A DNA stretch of 64,000 bases, taken from assembly GCA_022340425.1 (NCBI GenBank), contig JAJDNY010000014.1, positions 56,232 through 120,231 on the forward strand, read 5' to 3'. A program made the position numbers and the translations under genes. Source of the DNA: Desulfobacteraceae bacterium. GTDB lineage: Bacteria; Desulfobacterota; Desulfobacteria; Desulfobacterales; JAABRJ01. This document shows positions 34,393-43,608 of this stretch, one piece after another. The stretch's first letter is position 1. The number at the start of each line of letters is the position of its first letter. The notes under the pieces are model-generated. The model was not told the DNA's origin and made no database searches. It was given only the letters and a program-made list of their open reading frames with translations.

Positions 34393-36669
34393 CTACCGAC
34401 GGAGCAGCTGGCCGATTTTCTCCAGCAGGCCCGCGACTGAAAACGGCTTCTGGATAAACGCGACGTTTTCCTGCAACACCCCGCGGTGGGCAATCACGTT
34501 TTCGGTGTAGCCGGACATGTAAAGCACCTTGGCCTCGGGGTGGTGTGCGCAGATGCGGGCGTAAACCTCGGGGCCCTTCATTCCCGGCATGACGACATCG
34601 GTGAGCACCAGGTGGAGGGGGCCGTCATGCCCTGCGGCCCGCCGGACGGCGTCTTCCACCGAATCGGAATCGATCACCCGGTAGCCGCCGCGTTTCAGAA
34701 TGTCCACGGCCAGGCGGCGCACGGCCGCATCGTCCTCCACCACCAGAACCGTCGCGGCACCGGCAACATCATCCTTGTCCTGAACAGTCTGAACGGCGAC
34801 CACGGTCGCCGGCTCCGAACAAAGCGGCAGGTAGACCTTGAAAGTGGTTCCGCGGCCCGGTTCGCTGTGCGCCCAGATGCCGCCCTCGTGCTGCTTGACG
34901 ATCCCGTAGGTGGTGGCCAGTCCCAGCCCCGTGCCTTTTTCCTTGTCCTTGGTGGTGAAAAAGGGCTCGAAAATGCGGCTCAGAATGTCCCGATGCATGC
35001 CGCAGCCGGTGTCGCTGACCCCGATCATGGCATAATCGCCGGGGGTCAGACCCGGCTTGTTGGCGGTGTAGGCGTTGTCCAGGGCCACCGCCGCGGTTGC
35101 GATGGTCAGGGTGCCGCCCTCGGCCATGGCATCGCGGGCGTTGACCGCCAGGTTCATCAGCACCTGCTCCAGCTGTGCGGCATCCGCCTTGACGGTCAGG
35201 GGCCGCGCTGCCAGCATGAACTTCAAGGCGATATCCTCCCCGAGCAGACGCCCCAGCAGGCGTTTAAAACCGGCCACCACCTGGTTGATGTCCACCACCT
35301 TGATTTCCAGCAGCTGTTTGCGGCTGAAGGCCAGCAGTTGGCGGGTCAGATCCCTGGCCCGCTGGGCGGCCTCATGGATGGCCCGCAGCGGATCGCGGTG
35401 CGGATGGCCGCACCCGGCGTCTGCCAGCACCATTTCGCTGAAGCCCAGAATGACCGACAGAAGATTGTTGAAGTCGTGGGCCACACCGCCCGCCAAACGG
35501 CCAACGGATTCCAGCTTCTGGGCCTGGTGAAGCTGTTCTTCGAGATAGCTCTGCTGAAGCCGGGCCTGGATAATTTCGGTGGTGTCGCGTGCAAAAACCA
35601 AGGCCGCGTCGGCGCCGCCGAAGTGGATGGGAACCGCCGTCACCTCGACATGCACCGGGCTGCCGTCAAGCCGCAAAAAGACCTCCTCCTGCCGCGGAGC
35701 CGTGGCTTGCTTGCGGTTCAAACGGTGCATGCGTTCGCAAACCACTTGGCGGAAATCGGGGTGCAGGCGCTCCAGAACAGGTCGACCGATGAGTTCCTCG
35801 GGTGCCGCGGCGCCGAAAAGCCGGGCTGCGGCCCGATTCAGATAGCTGAAATTTCCCCCGCTCTGAACAAAAACCCCATCCGGCGCACTTTCCACCAGCA
35901 GTCGAAAGCGCTGCTCACTCGCCCGCAGCGCCTCATCCGCGCGCTTGCGCTCGGTGATGTCCTCCACCGCCCCCATGATGCCGATCACCGCGCCGTCGTC
36001 ATCCAGGATGGGCGCGGTGGAAAGGCTGCAGTCCACCGGGCTGCCGTCCTTTTTACGCCGCACCAGCTGAAGGTTGGAAAAATTCTGGCCGGCCATCAGA
36101 AGGCCGCGCAGGCGGGTGAATTCGGCCTGTTTGTCGTCGGGCACGATGGGCAGGGGCCGGCCCAGGACCTCATCGGCCTTCCAGCCGAAGATCCGCTCGG
36201 CCGAGGCGTTCCAGGTCAACACGTTTCCCTGGAGATCGATGCTGTAGAGTGCCACCGGCGAGCAGGCGATCATGGCCCGCTGAAACGCCTCACTCCTTGC
36301 CAGGGCCTCTTCGATCCGTTTGCGCTCGGTGATGTCATCGACGATGGAGTAGAGCAACTGGCGGCCGCGCACCTGGATCGGCCCGCTGAGGACCTCCACA
36401 ACCCGGATCGACCCGTCGGCGCGCCGGTGGCGAAAGGTGAAATGATCCCGCCGTTTGCCGACGGCCGCCGCCATCTCGCTGCGAATCTGGGCCCCGTCGA
36501 GGGTATTGATATCGGAAATTCTCTTTCGGGTCAGCACCTCGTGCGGCCAGCCGTAAAAGGCGCAGGCGGCGGGATTGGCGTCAACGATCGCACCATCGTC
36601 CGGGTCGATGATCAGCATCACGGCATGATTGTTTTCAAACAGGCTGCGGTAGTGGGGTTCGCTTTCCAT
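34393..36669 (-). CDS. PAS-rich hybrid histidine kinase
   Basis: A 758-residue soluble sensor kinase without membrane helices. Three PAS domains (about 1-120, 125-245, 255-365) are each followed by PAC-type segments such as DDITERKR and EDITERKR. A HisKA domain has the phospho-acceptor in GGVAHDFNNLLSVI, and the HATPase has VNARDAMAEGG, SDTGCGM and GTGLGLATTYG. A C-terminal receiver (about 640-758) has the Asp in LVLTDVVMPGMKG and Lys in FIQKPF. It heads the ktrB-ktrA-antiporter run, so potassium or turgor sensing is a reasonable guess. No separate response regulator is adjacent; the fused receiver may be a phosphate sink or partner contact. Confidence 0.92.
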   Translation of the reverse strand: MESEPHYRSLFENNHAVMLIIDPDDGAIVDANPAACAFYGWPHEVLTRKRISDINTLDGAQIRSEMAAAVGKRRDHFTFRHRRADGSIRVVEVLSGPIQVRGRQLLYSIVDDITERKRIEEALARSEAFQRAMIACSPVALYSIDLQGNVLTWNASAERIFGWKADEVLGRPLPIVPDDKQAEFTRLRGLLMAGQNFSNLQLVRRKKDGSPVDCSLSTAPILDDDGAVIGIMGAVEDITERKRADEALRASEQRFRLLVESAPDGVFVQSGGNFSYLNRAAARLFGAAAPEELIGRPVLERLHPDFRQVVCERMHRLNRKQATAPRQEEVFLRLDGSPVHVEVTAVPIHFGGADAALVFARDTTEIIQARLQQSYLEEQLHQAQKLESVGRLAGGVAHDFNNLLSVILGFSEMVLADAGCGHPHRDPLRAIHEAAQRARDLTRQLLAFSRKQLLEIKVVDINQVVAGFKRLLGRLLGEDIALKFMLAARPLTVKADAAQLEQVLMNLAVNARDAMAEGGTLTIATAAVALDNAYTANKPGLTPGDYAMIGVSDTGCGMHRDILSRIFEPFFTTKDKEKGTGLGLATTYGIVKQHEGGIWAHSEPGRGTTFKVYLPLCSEPATVVAVQTVQDKDDVAGAATVLVVEDDAAVRRLAVDILKRGGYRVIDSDSVEDAVRRAAGHDGPLHLVLTDVVMPGMKGPEVYARICAHHPEAKVLYMSGYTENVIAHRGVLQENVAFIQKPFSVAGLLEKIGQLLRR

Positions 36670-37033
36670 CGTTGCCCTTTCAGGCCGGATTTTGGGGTGA
36701 TGCCGTCCACCATGGCGGCGGGTGAGGACGCGCCAGGCGGCCGCAGTGGGCCAGCCATGCGGCGGCGATCGAGGCGTTTGGCCGGAGAAGGCCTGCTCGC
36801 GGCCGTGCGGTCATCGTTATCACAAGCTTAACGCCGGCGCCAGTCTGCGGGTGGATCCACAGTGTTTCCCCGCGGGTGGCGGCTGGCCCTTGGGATGCCG
36901 GCAGCCCATCGATGCGGGCCTCAATTGGCGGCATTTTTTGGTTTCAAAAAAGGTGCGGCCCGGAATATAATCGATCGTAAAGATCGACGAAAGTCCCCAC
37001 ACCCCGCAGGCCAAGGCCAGAAAGGAGTGCACC
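36670..37033. other. 364-base divergent promoter region
   Basis: It lies between the hybrid kinase (minus) and the nuclease/phosphatase-fold gene (plus). The plus promoter is at 36943-36971. TCGATC and GATCGA form a 6-bp inverted repeat at 36971-36987, overlapping the predicted start. No minus-strand promoter stands out. Confidence 0.55.
36943..36971 (+). promoter_or_regulatory. Sigma70-type promoter
   Basis: TTCAAA at 36943-36948 and TATAAT at 36966-36971, 17 bases apart, facing the gene at 37034. Confidence 0.55.
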
Positions 37034-38035
37034 ATGACGAAATTCAAAGTGGCGACGTGGAATCTGGAGAACCTCTACCTGCCGGGAAGCAGTTCCGGCC
37101 CTCCGACGGATGCCGCCTACCAGGCCAAGCTGGAGAGTTTGGCGGCGGTCATTCTTAATTTGGATCCGGATGTTCTGGCCGTCCAGGAGGTCGGCGACCA
37201 GGAAGCCCTGACGGACCTGCTGGCGAGGCTGCAGAACCGCTACCACCACACCAGACTCTCGGCCCACCCGGATCCCCGGGGGATCCGGGTGGGGTTCATC
37301 TCCAAACTGGAGCTTCACGAGCCCTTGGATTTCGTGGCTTTTCCGGAGGAGGGACTCCCCTCTGTGCCGGGAATCGACGGCAAGGGCAACCCCGTCGCGG
37401 TTTCCCGGATGGGCCGCGGCGCCCTTCTGGTGGCGGTACACCCCAAGGCCGGTGTTGCGGTTCACCTGATCACCGCGCACTTGAAATCGAAGCTGCTGAC
37501 CTACCCCAGCCGGTCGGGCCGCGCACGCTTCTCACCCCAGGATGAGGATGAGCGCGCCTGGGTGGCGGGCATGGCGCTGATGAAGCGCACCGCCGAGGCC
37601 GTCACCCTGCGGGTGAAGGCCAATGCGCTGCTGGCCGAAAACGATTGCCGGGCGCTGATCGTGCTCGGCGATCTGAATGACGTCGTGGACGCGGCGACCA
37701 CCCAGATCCTCAAGGGGCCCGGAGGCAGCGAGATCAACAACCGACGGGCCCTCAACCGATCGGATCAGGGGGACGACACGCGCCTCTGGAACCTGGCCCA
37801 CTTGATTCCGACCGCCAGGAGATATTCCAGAAAGTACAGGGGCACCGGAGAGCTCATCGATCACATTTTCGTCAGCCAGGAGCTGCTGCCGGGAAAGCCT
37901 CGCCGGCTTCCCGCAGTGGACAGCCACGTCGACGCCATCGGCGACGGGCTGCCCGCGGTGGACGACCATCCCGGCGCGCGGCTGGGCGAGGCCGGCTCGG
38001 ATCATGCCCCGATCACGGCCGTTTTTGACCTCTAG
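37034..38035 (+). CDS. Endonuclease/exonuclease/phosphatase-fold protein
   Basis: A 333-residue metal-dependent hydrolase. The fold markers are ATWNLENLYL (first Asn), VQEVGDQ (metal Glu), VLGDLND (Asp-x-Asn) and GSDHAPIT (terminal Asp-His). There is no signal peptide, so it acts in the cytoplasm. The family cleaves DNA, RNA or phospholipid head groups; substrate cannot be read. AAGGAG lies nine bases before ATG 37034. It is convergent with the SRPBCC gene, 30 bases away. Confidence 0.85.
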   Translation: MTKFKVATWNLENLYLPGSSSGPPTDAAYQAKLESLAAVILNLDPDVLAVQEVGDQEALTDLLARLQNRYHHTRLSAHPDPRGIRVGFISKLELHEPLDFVAFPEEGLPSVPGIDGKGNPVAVSRMGRGALLVAVHPKAGVAVHLITAHLKSKLLTYPSRSGRARFSPQDEDERAWVAGMALMKRTAEAVTLRVKANALLAENDCRALIVLGDLNDVVDAATTQILKGPGGSEINNRRALNRSDQGDDTRLWNLAHLIPTARRYSRKYRGTGELIDHIFVSQELLPGKPRRLPAVDSHVDAIGDGLPAVDDHPGARLGEAGSDHAPITAVFDL

Positions 38036-38065
38036 CCCCAAAAAATCACCTTGCGGCAACCCATT

Positions 38066-38524
38066 TCAAGGCGGGGTGATACGGGCTTTCCCGGCGCAGG
38101 CTTCGGCGTAGGCCTTGATGCCCTCCATGAAGGTTTCGGTCAGCCTATGCAGCCGCTGGGGAACGCGCAGCAAAAGACCCGCGACCAGCAGGGGGCCGCT
38201 GAACGTTTCTTCACTGAGCAGGTGCACTCCACCGTTTTCTTCGGAAAACAGGAACCGGTGAACCGCCTGCACACCGAATTTCCCCCCCTGCCAGACCACT
38301 TCCCGCCCGGGATCGCACAGGACGATCCGGGGAGTGACCCGCAGCGGGAAGAAAAGCGGGGTGATGGTGAAGGCAAAGCAGGCATCGACGATCAGTTCCC
38401 GGCCCTCCAGGTAGCAGCAGTCGGTGCAGACGCGGTTCCACTGCGACCACTCCTCCAACCGCGAAAAAGCCCCCCAGACCACGTCCAGGGGGGCGTCGAT
38501 ATGAATCTCCTTGCGTACGATCAT
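38066..38524 (-). CDS. SRPBCC (START/Bet v1-like) domain protein
   Basis: A 152-residue protein with the SRPBCC helix-grip fold: an opening strand IVRKEIHIDAPLDVVW, then LEEWSQWN, typical of polyketide cyclase/dehydrase-like members, and the long C-terminal helix LHRLTETFMEGIKAYAE that closes the cavity. Such proteins bind hydrophobic ligands. Two ATGs lie six bases apart; GGAGG abuts the first (38530) and is six bases from the second, so ATG 38524 is the more likely start. Confidence 0.85.
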   Translation of the reverse strand: MIVRKEIHIDAPLDVVWGAFSRLEEWSQWNRVCTDCCYLEGRELIVDACFAFTITPLFFPLRVTPRIVLCDPGREVVWQGGKFGVQAVHRFLFSEENGGVHLLSEETFSGPLLVAGLLLRVPQRLHRLTETFMEGIKAYAEACAGKARITPP

Positions 38525-38530
38525 GGCCAT

Positions 38531-39061
38531 CCTCCGTCAGAGAAAAAGTCCCACCAGCGGTCCAGCCTCCCGGCCATCCGCCCCGCGGCAGGGGCCGCTG
38601 GGACATCCCAGCCCTGGCCTGCTCGTTTATCGTTATCTGGGTCCAAAGACCCCTGGTGGGAGGGGTTGAGGCGCCGCCTGACGGTCATCCGCTGGGGGAA
38701 TTTTGCCGACCCTGGCAGCGCAGCTCTATGATCATCATCATAACGGGGCTGGTCTACGGCCGGAGGGCCCGCGAAAGGCTGTCCGAATGCCCGGGACAAG
38801 CGCAAATCACCGGCCTTTGGGGATTGGCAAACTTCGAAGCAGGCGGTTGATTTGGCCGGGGCGGGGAATCCGTTGGGGGCGGCAGGCGCGCCACCCCCCG
38901 CGCGAGGGCACCGAATTGGCGTGCCGTGGACGTGAAGTTGGCGGCCCGTCCATTGGGTGTATCGCGAACGGGAGGCCCAGGGAGGCTTCGGGAGCTGTAT
39001 CGGGATGGGGAATTTCCCCGATTGAAAGGATCACGCACCTATCCGCAAATAAGGTTCACCC
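38531..39061. other. 531-base region without a supported gene
   Basis: Intergenic between the SRPBCC gene start and the lipoprotein stop. Short open frames on both strands lack ribosome sites and recognisable products. A 13-bp palindrome (GGGGAATTTCCCC, 39007-39019) is the only feature noted. Confidence 0.5.
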
Positions 39062-39496
39062 TTACTGCTTCTTCGTCTTTTTGGAATACCCGTTCTGGTT
39101 TCCCTTGTTTTGGGTTTTTTCATGGTGCGTGTAAGGCGTATCGCTGTAAATTTCCACCGTTTGGTAATCACCGAGGTCCACCTGAAGATGATAGGGCAGC
39201 GAAACGCCCGATTTCCACAGCCCGCCTTCGATGTAAAAATAAAGGCGCCGGCCCGTGTCGTAGTAGACCTCGCGTGAGGGATAATACCGATAGCAGTGTT
39301 TGGCTCTGTAGCCGTGGGCAGGGGCATGGGGCGGCGGCCCTTTCGGGGGGGCCACCCGGCCCTCGGGATACCCGTCCGATAGCTGGGATCCCCATTCAAT
39401 CCCGACCCCCCCTTGGGGTGCACTGCAACCACAGATCAGCAGGAGTGTCAAAACTGTCGCGAAAATCCGCAAGGCGCCAATTCTCATAAGGTTCAT
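39062..39496 (-). CDS. Putative lipoprotein of unknown function
   Basis: A 144-residue product beginning MNLMRIGALRIFATVLTLLL with a lipobox-like LLICGC, so probably lipid-anchored. After a Pro-rich, His-containing linker (PPKGPPPHAPAHGY) comes a Tyr-rich motif CYRYYPSREVYYDTGRRLYF and GLWKSGVSLP, ending DTPYTHHEKTQNKG. I recall this Y-Y-P-x-x-x-V-Y-Y-D pattern in small exported proteins of Desulfobacterota with no known function. The frame extends to 39592, but the signal sequence starts at 39496. It follows the GspE-type ATPase gene on the same strand, 96 bases from the ATPase stop. Confidence 0.75.
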   Translation of the reverse strand: MNLMRIGALRIFATVLTLLLICGCSAPQGGVGIEWGSQLSDGYPEGRVAPPKGPPPHAPAHGYRAKHCYRYYPSREVYYDTGRRLYFYIEGGLWKSGVSLPYHLQVDLGDYQTVEIYSDTPYTHHEKTQNKGNQNGYSKKTKKQ

Positions 39497-39592
39497 CTCA
39501 ACCCGCTTGCCTGCACCGTGAAAGCCATTTGCCCGAGGGGCTGAAATCGGGCCGACGCACGGCCGTGTTGAGCCCCTCGCTGGGGCCAACAC

Positions 39593-41899
39593 TTATTTGA
39601 TGCAGACTTTGCGGACCTGGATGAGGTCGCAGCGGCCCGCAAAGATTTTCTCGATGCCGTCCTGCTTGAGGGTGGACATCCCGTCCCGGATGGCCTGCTC
39701 GCGGATTTCTTCCATGCGGGCCTTGCTCTGGATCAGCTTTTTGATCTCGTCGGTGCCCATCAGGAGTTCGTGCAGCCCCATACGTCCCCGGTAGCCGGTG
39801 TTGTTGCAGACATCGCAGCCGTTGGGGCGATAGAGGGTCAGGTCACTGGAGTAAGGAATTTTGACATTGCGCTGGAAGGCATCGGCCCCGTATTCGCGCA
39901 CCAGCTCCTGATAGTCCTCCTCGCTGGGGTGATAGGCCTGCTTGCATTCCGAGCACAGGGTCATCACCAGACGCTGGGCCATAATGGCCAGAATCGCGTC
40001 AGCAAAATTGAAGGGGTCCATCCCCATGTCCAGCAAACGGGTGATACTTTCGGGGGCGCTGTTGGTGTGCAGGGTCGAAAAGACCAGGTGACCGGTGAGC
40101 GACGCCTCGATGCCGATCTGGGTGGTTTCCTTGTCGCGCATTTCGCCCACCATGATGACATCCGGGTCCGCCCGCAGAAAGGCGCGCATGGCCGCGGCAA
40201 AATCGAAGCCGATCTTGGGTTTGACCTGCACCTGGCGAAGCCCCGGCTGGGTGATTTCAACGGGGTCTTCGGCGGTCCAGATCTTGGTCTCCATCTTGTT
40301 GATATACCCCAGGGCGGAGTGCAGGGTGGTGGTTTTACCGGAGCCGGTGGGGCCGCAGACAAAAATGATCCCGTAGGGTTGTTTGACCACGCTGGTAAAG
40401 TTTTTGAAGTTGCGCTCCGAAAACCCCATCTTGTCCAAGGGGATTGGCTCACCGGCGGCCAGGATGCGCATGACGACGTCTTCCAGCCCCCCCTGGGTGG
40501 GGATCGTGGCCACCCGCAGTTCGATGTCCTTGCCGCCGTATTTCTTGAATTTGATTTTGCCGTCCTGGGGCTTGCGGCGCTCGGCGATGTCCAGGTCGGC
40601 CATGATCTTGATGCGCGAGATGACCGCGTTTTTATAGTGGTAGGGGATCGTCTGGTAAAGGTAGCAGTTGCCGTCAACCCGCACCCGCACCTGGGTGTTC
40701 TGCTTGCCGGGATAGGGTTCGATATGGATATCCGATCCGCCCCGGGCATAGGCATCCAGGATGATCTTGTTGACCAGCTGGATCACGGCGCTGTCGGCCT
40801 CGTCCAAGCCATCGCTCTCCTCGATTTCCGTGGCCTCATCCTCCAGCTGCGAGAGGATCTGGTCGATTTCGGCCAGCTCCTTGTCGCTCTGGGTGAAGAG
40901 GCTGATCATGTCGAGGATGTCCTGCTTCAGGGCAACGCAGAATTTGAGGCTCTTGCCGATGAACAGCGCCTTGATTTCATCGATCTTCTGCAGGTCGTGG
41001 GGATTGTCCACCGCGATCACGATCTTGCCGTCCTCCAGCCGCAGCGGCACCCAGGCGTTGTTGCGCATGAAGGGCACCTTGAGCCCCACCAGCAGCTCGC
41101 CGGGGATGGCGATGTTCTTGTGGAACTCCACAAACGGCAGGTCGTAGTAGCGGCTTAAGGAATTGCCGATGTCCTTCTTGGAAACCTTGAGCTCCTTCAT
41201 CAGGTAGGATTCGATGGACATCTTTTTCTGGCGGGCGCTGGAGATCGCGTGCTTGAGCTCTTTCTGGGTGACGATGTGGTTTTCCAGGAGGTATTCGAAC
41301 TTGTTGGTTTTGCCCCGGGCGGCCATGCGCTTTTGGTTGTAAAGGGCAATGCCGAGTTTTTTGGACAGCTCCTCCAGCGCCAGTTCGTCGGCCTCCGAGA
41401 AGGCCTGGCCGTCTTTGCGGTTGAGGACCTGAATAACCCCCAGCAAAAACGTTTTGAACAGGATCGGCCCGGCCAGCACCTGACCGGTGGTGATGCCGGT
41501 GCGTTTGTCCCAGCTGGCATCGAACTTCATTTCGGGGCTTAACCTGGCCAGCTCCTCGGCGTCATAAACGTTTTTGATATTGGCGATTTTCTGCTTGGTG
41601 GCGCAGTAGCCGGCGATGCTGGCGGTGGTGATCGGGATGCGGATCTCCTTGGTCTCCTCACCGGCCTTGACCTTGGAGACCAACTCCCGTTTGACCCCGT
41701 CGATAACATACACCGACAAGCGCTCAGCACCGAAAAGGGCGGTGATGTCGTCCTTGAGGTAGATCTGAATTTCTTCGAGGTTGGCGGCGTTGTAAATTCG
41801 GTCGCTGATTTCCTGCAGCGACGGCCTGCCGGTGGGTTTGATTTTCAGGGCCTGAACAGGCTGGCTGGCCGGGGGGGACACTTTGGTCTGATTTTGCAT
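39593..41899 (-). CDS. GspE/PilB-type secretion or pilus ATPase with N-terminal GAF domain
   Basis: A 768-residue hexameric ATPase. A GAF domain occupies about residues 30-195 (LQEISDRIYNAANLEE, DITALFGAERLSVYVID). A GspE-II/MshEN-like domain follows (ENHIVTQKELKHAIS, about 205-330), then the ATPase with Walker A GPTGSGKT, the Asp box region GEMRDKETTQ and His box LVFSTLHTN. Four cysteines (LCSEC and CDVC) form the zinc-binding CM domain. The GAF front is unusual for PilB or GspE and suggests control by a small ligand. No other type II or type IV pilus genes are nearby, so its machine is unknown. Confidence 0.9.
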   Translation of the reverse strand: MQNQTKVSPPASQPVQALKIKPTGRPSLQEISDRIYNAANLEEIQIYLKDDITALFGAERLSVYVIDGVKRELVSKVKAGEETKEIRIPITTASIAGYCATKQKIANIKNVYDAEELARLSPEMKFDASWDKRTGITTGQVLAGPILFKTFLLGVIQVLNRKDGQAFSEADELALEELSKKLGIALYNQKRMAARGKTNKFEYLLENHIVTQKELKHAISSARQKKMSIESYLMKELKVSKKDIGNSLSRYYDLPFVEFHKNIAIPGELLVGLKVPFMRNNAWVPLRLEDGKIVIAVDNPHDLQKIDEIKALFIGKSLKFCVALKQDILDMISLFTQSDKELAEIDQILSQLEDEATEIEESDGLDEADSAVIQLVNKIILDAYARGGSDIHIEPYPGKQNTQVRVRVDGNCYLYQTIPYHYKNAVISRIKIMADLDIAERRKPQDGKIKFKKYGGKDIELRVATIPTQGGLEDVVMRILAAGEPIPLDKMGFSERNFKNFTSVVKQPYGIIFVCGPTGSGKTTTLHSALGYINKMETKIWTAEDPVEITQPGLRQVQVKPKIGFDFAAAMRAFLRADPDVIMVGEMRDKETTQIGIEASLTGHLVFSTLHTNSAPESITRLLDMGMDPFNFADAILAIMAQRLVMTLCSECKQAYHPSEEDYQELVREYGADAFQRNVKIPYSSDLTLYRPNGCDVCNNTGYRGRMGLHELLMGTDEIKKLIQSKARMEEIREQAIRDGMSTLKQDGIEKIFAGRCDLIQVRKVCIK

Positions 41900-41975
41900 A
41901 ATGAATCGGATTCCATTGGGTATTGGCCGTTAACATGCACAAGACCGCCGATGGCAGGCCCCGTGCCGCCCCTGA

Positions 41976-42197
41976 TCATGGCTTCTTCAGGTGTTCCAGG
42001 AGTTTCTTCGCACCTCCGCCGATCAGCATGGCCCCAATCAGGTAAAAGCAAAAGCGGATATATGAAAGAATGGAGGAGAACTGCTCGATTTGGGCGATTT
42101 GCGGCATGACCTGCGGGATGCGGATGAAAACGCCGATGCCGGCTGCGATCAAGAGAACACCCCAAACGATCTGAACGCTCCGATTGCTTCCTTTCAT
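41976..42197 (-). CDS. Small two-helix membrane protein
   Basis: A 73-residue product with two hydrophobic segments (VQIVWGVLLIAAGIGVFI and IRFCFYLIGAMLIGGGA) and a basic C-terminus (KKLLEHLKKP). ATG 42197 has AAGGG about nine bases upstream; the frame continues to 42383 but that part is unlike coding sequence. It precedes the GspE-type ATPase gene by 76 bases on the same strand. Function unknown. Confidence 0.65.
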   Translation of the reverse strand: MKGSNRSVQIVWGVLLIAAGIGVFIRIPQVMPQIAQIEQFSSILSYIRFCFYLIGAMLIGGGAKKLLEHLKKP

Positions 42198-42327
42198 GTA
42201 ACACCCTTGTGCTCGGCGGGAGCCAGTATAATAATCGACAGCGGTTCCCGGAAAATAAACCCAATTTATCGGCCTCACCAAAAAAGCGCGCCCTTTGATC
42301 CAGGCCCCACCCACCCGCCCGGGCCCA

Positions 42328-43608
42328 TCAGCCGCGGCCGGATTCCGGGTCGCCGGGGTCGGTCGCAAATGAGCGCCCCTCAAGAATCCGAACCGTCACG
42401 GGCACCCCGAGCCCCTCCTCCAGGCGACTGCCGACGGTCTGGATCACGCGCTGGAGCTCTTTGATCTCGTCTGAGAACAGGCTATCGTCAATCCCGATCC
42501 AGACTTCCAGCCAGTGGCGCGCGTCCTGGACCCTGCGAAAAAAACGGCAGTTCCGCGGCAGCCGCCCCAAAGCCGCCTGGATCGTGGCGCGCACCTGATC
42601 CGGTGAAACCTTGACCCCGCGGATGCTCAGCATCTCGTCGGTGCGCTCGGCCAGCCAGGCGATGCGCCGCAGGGTCACGCCGCAGTCGCAGAAGCCGGGA
42701 ATGAAGCGCGCGCGATCACCGGTCCGGAAGCGGATCAACGGAAAGGCGCGGGTCGTCAAGGTCGTCAGGACCAGCTCGCCGGTTTCGCCTTCCGGCAGAA
42801 CCTCCCCGCTGGCAGGGTCCACGATTTCGGGCAGGAAATGGTCCTCGTTGATGTGCAGTCCCGCGTGCCGGCTGCATTCGAACCCGATTGCCGGACCGGG
42901 GACCTCGCTGAGGCCGTAGTGCTGCCAGGTTTCCACCTGCAACCGGGCCTCCAGCTGCGCGCGCAGCCCGGCCGCAACGGGTTCACCCACCAGGATCAGG
43001 CGCTTCAGCCCCAGCAGGGCTGGTTGCACCCCGGTTAAATGGAGGTGCATCGCCAGTTGTCCGGCCGAGGCCGGGGTGGTGACGAGCACCGAGGTCCTGT
43101 AATCGCGCAGCACCATGACCTGCTTTTCCAGGGAAAGCGGGGTATAGGGAATCACGCTGGCCCCCACGGCCTCGGCCCCCTCCTTGTAGTCCCGGCCCCA
43201 GTTGGAGAGCCCGGGATCCAGGGTGATCTGGAGAATGTCCGCCGGGCTGACGCCGCCGGCCTCCAGCGCGCGCGCGACGATCTCGCGCCAGACCAGAAGA
43301 TCCTGGCGGGTGTAACCGCTGACGGCCGGCTTGAGCGTGGTGCCCGAGGCCGTGTGAATGCGGACGATGTCCCGCAGCGGCACCGCAAACAACCCGTAGG
43401 GATAGTGCTCCCCCAGGTCCCGGCGATAGGTGAAGCCAATGCGCTGGAGGTCCTCGAGGCGCTGAATTTCGGCGGGGTCGCGTCCCGCGGCCTCGAATCG
43501 CTCCTGGTGAAAACGGACGTTGCGGCAGGCCCGGTTGAGGGTGCTCTGCAGCCGCTCCAGCTGAAGCTGGCGGCGCTCTTGGGGGTCCATGTGGATCACG
43601 GGGTTCAT
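42328..43608 (-). CDS. Phenylacetate-CoA ligase-like protein, divergent copy
   Basis: A 426-residue member of the PaaK acyl-adenylate family. It follows PaaK along its length: YPYGLFAVPLRDIVRIH, HYGLSEVPGPAIGFEC, GETGELVLTTL and ERTDEMLSIRGVKVSP. The P-loop reads SGTTLKP where the paralogue at 49020-50321 has SGTTGQP, so the conserved Gly is Leu; CoA-ligase activity is likely but the ATP site is altered. The start overlaps the livF stop (ATGA), so it is the last gene of the liv operon. The substrate is probably an aryl or branched organic acid linked to the transporter. Confidence 0.86.
   Translation of the reverse strand: MNPVIHMDPQERRQLQLERLQSTLNRACRNVRFHQERFEAAGRDPAEIQRLEDLQRIGFTYRRDLGEHYPYGLFAVPLRDIVRIHTASGTTLKPAVSGYTRQDLLVWREIVARALEAGGVSPADILQITLDPGLSNWGRDYKEGAEAVGASVIPYTPLSLEKQVMVLRDYRTSVLVTTPASAGQLAMHLHLTGVQPALLGLKRLILVGEPVAAGLRAQLEARLQVETWQHYGLSEVPGPAIGFECSRHAGLHINEDHFLPEIVDPASGEVLPEGETGELVLTTLTTRAFPLIRFRTGDRARFIPGFCDCGVTLRRIAWLAERTDEMLSIRGVKVSPDQVRATIQAALGRLPRNCRFFRRVQDARHWLEVWIGIDDSLFSDEIKELQRVIQTVGSRLEEGLGVPVTVRILEGRSFATDPGDPESGRG

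Noticed and set aside
38728..38850. Short ORF beginning MIIIITGLVYGRR
   Set aside because: No ribosome site or promoter; the hydrophobic start is made by an ATC repeat. The region shows no other coding signal.
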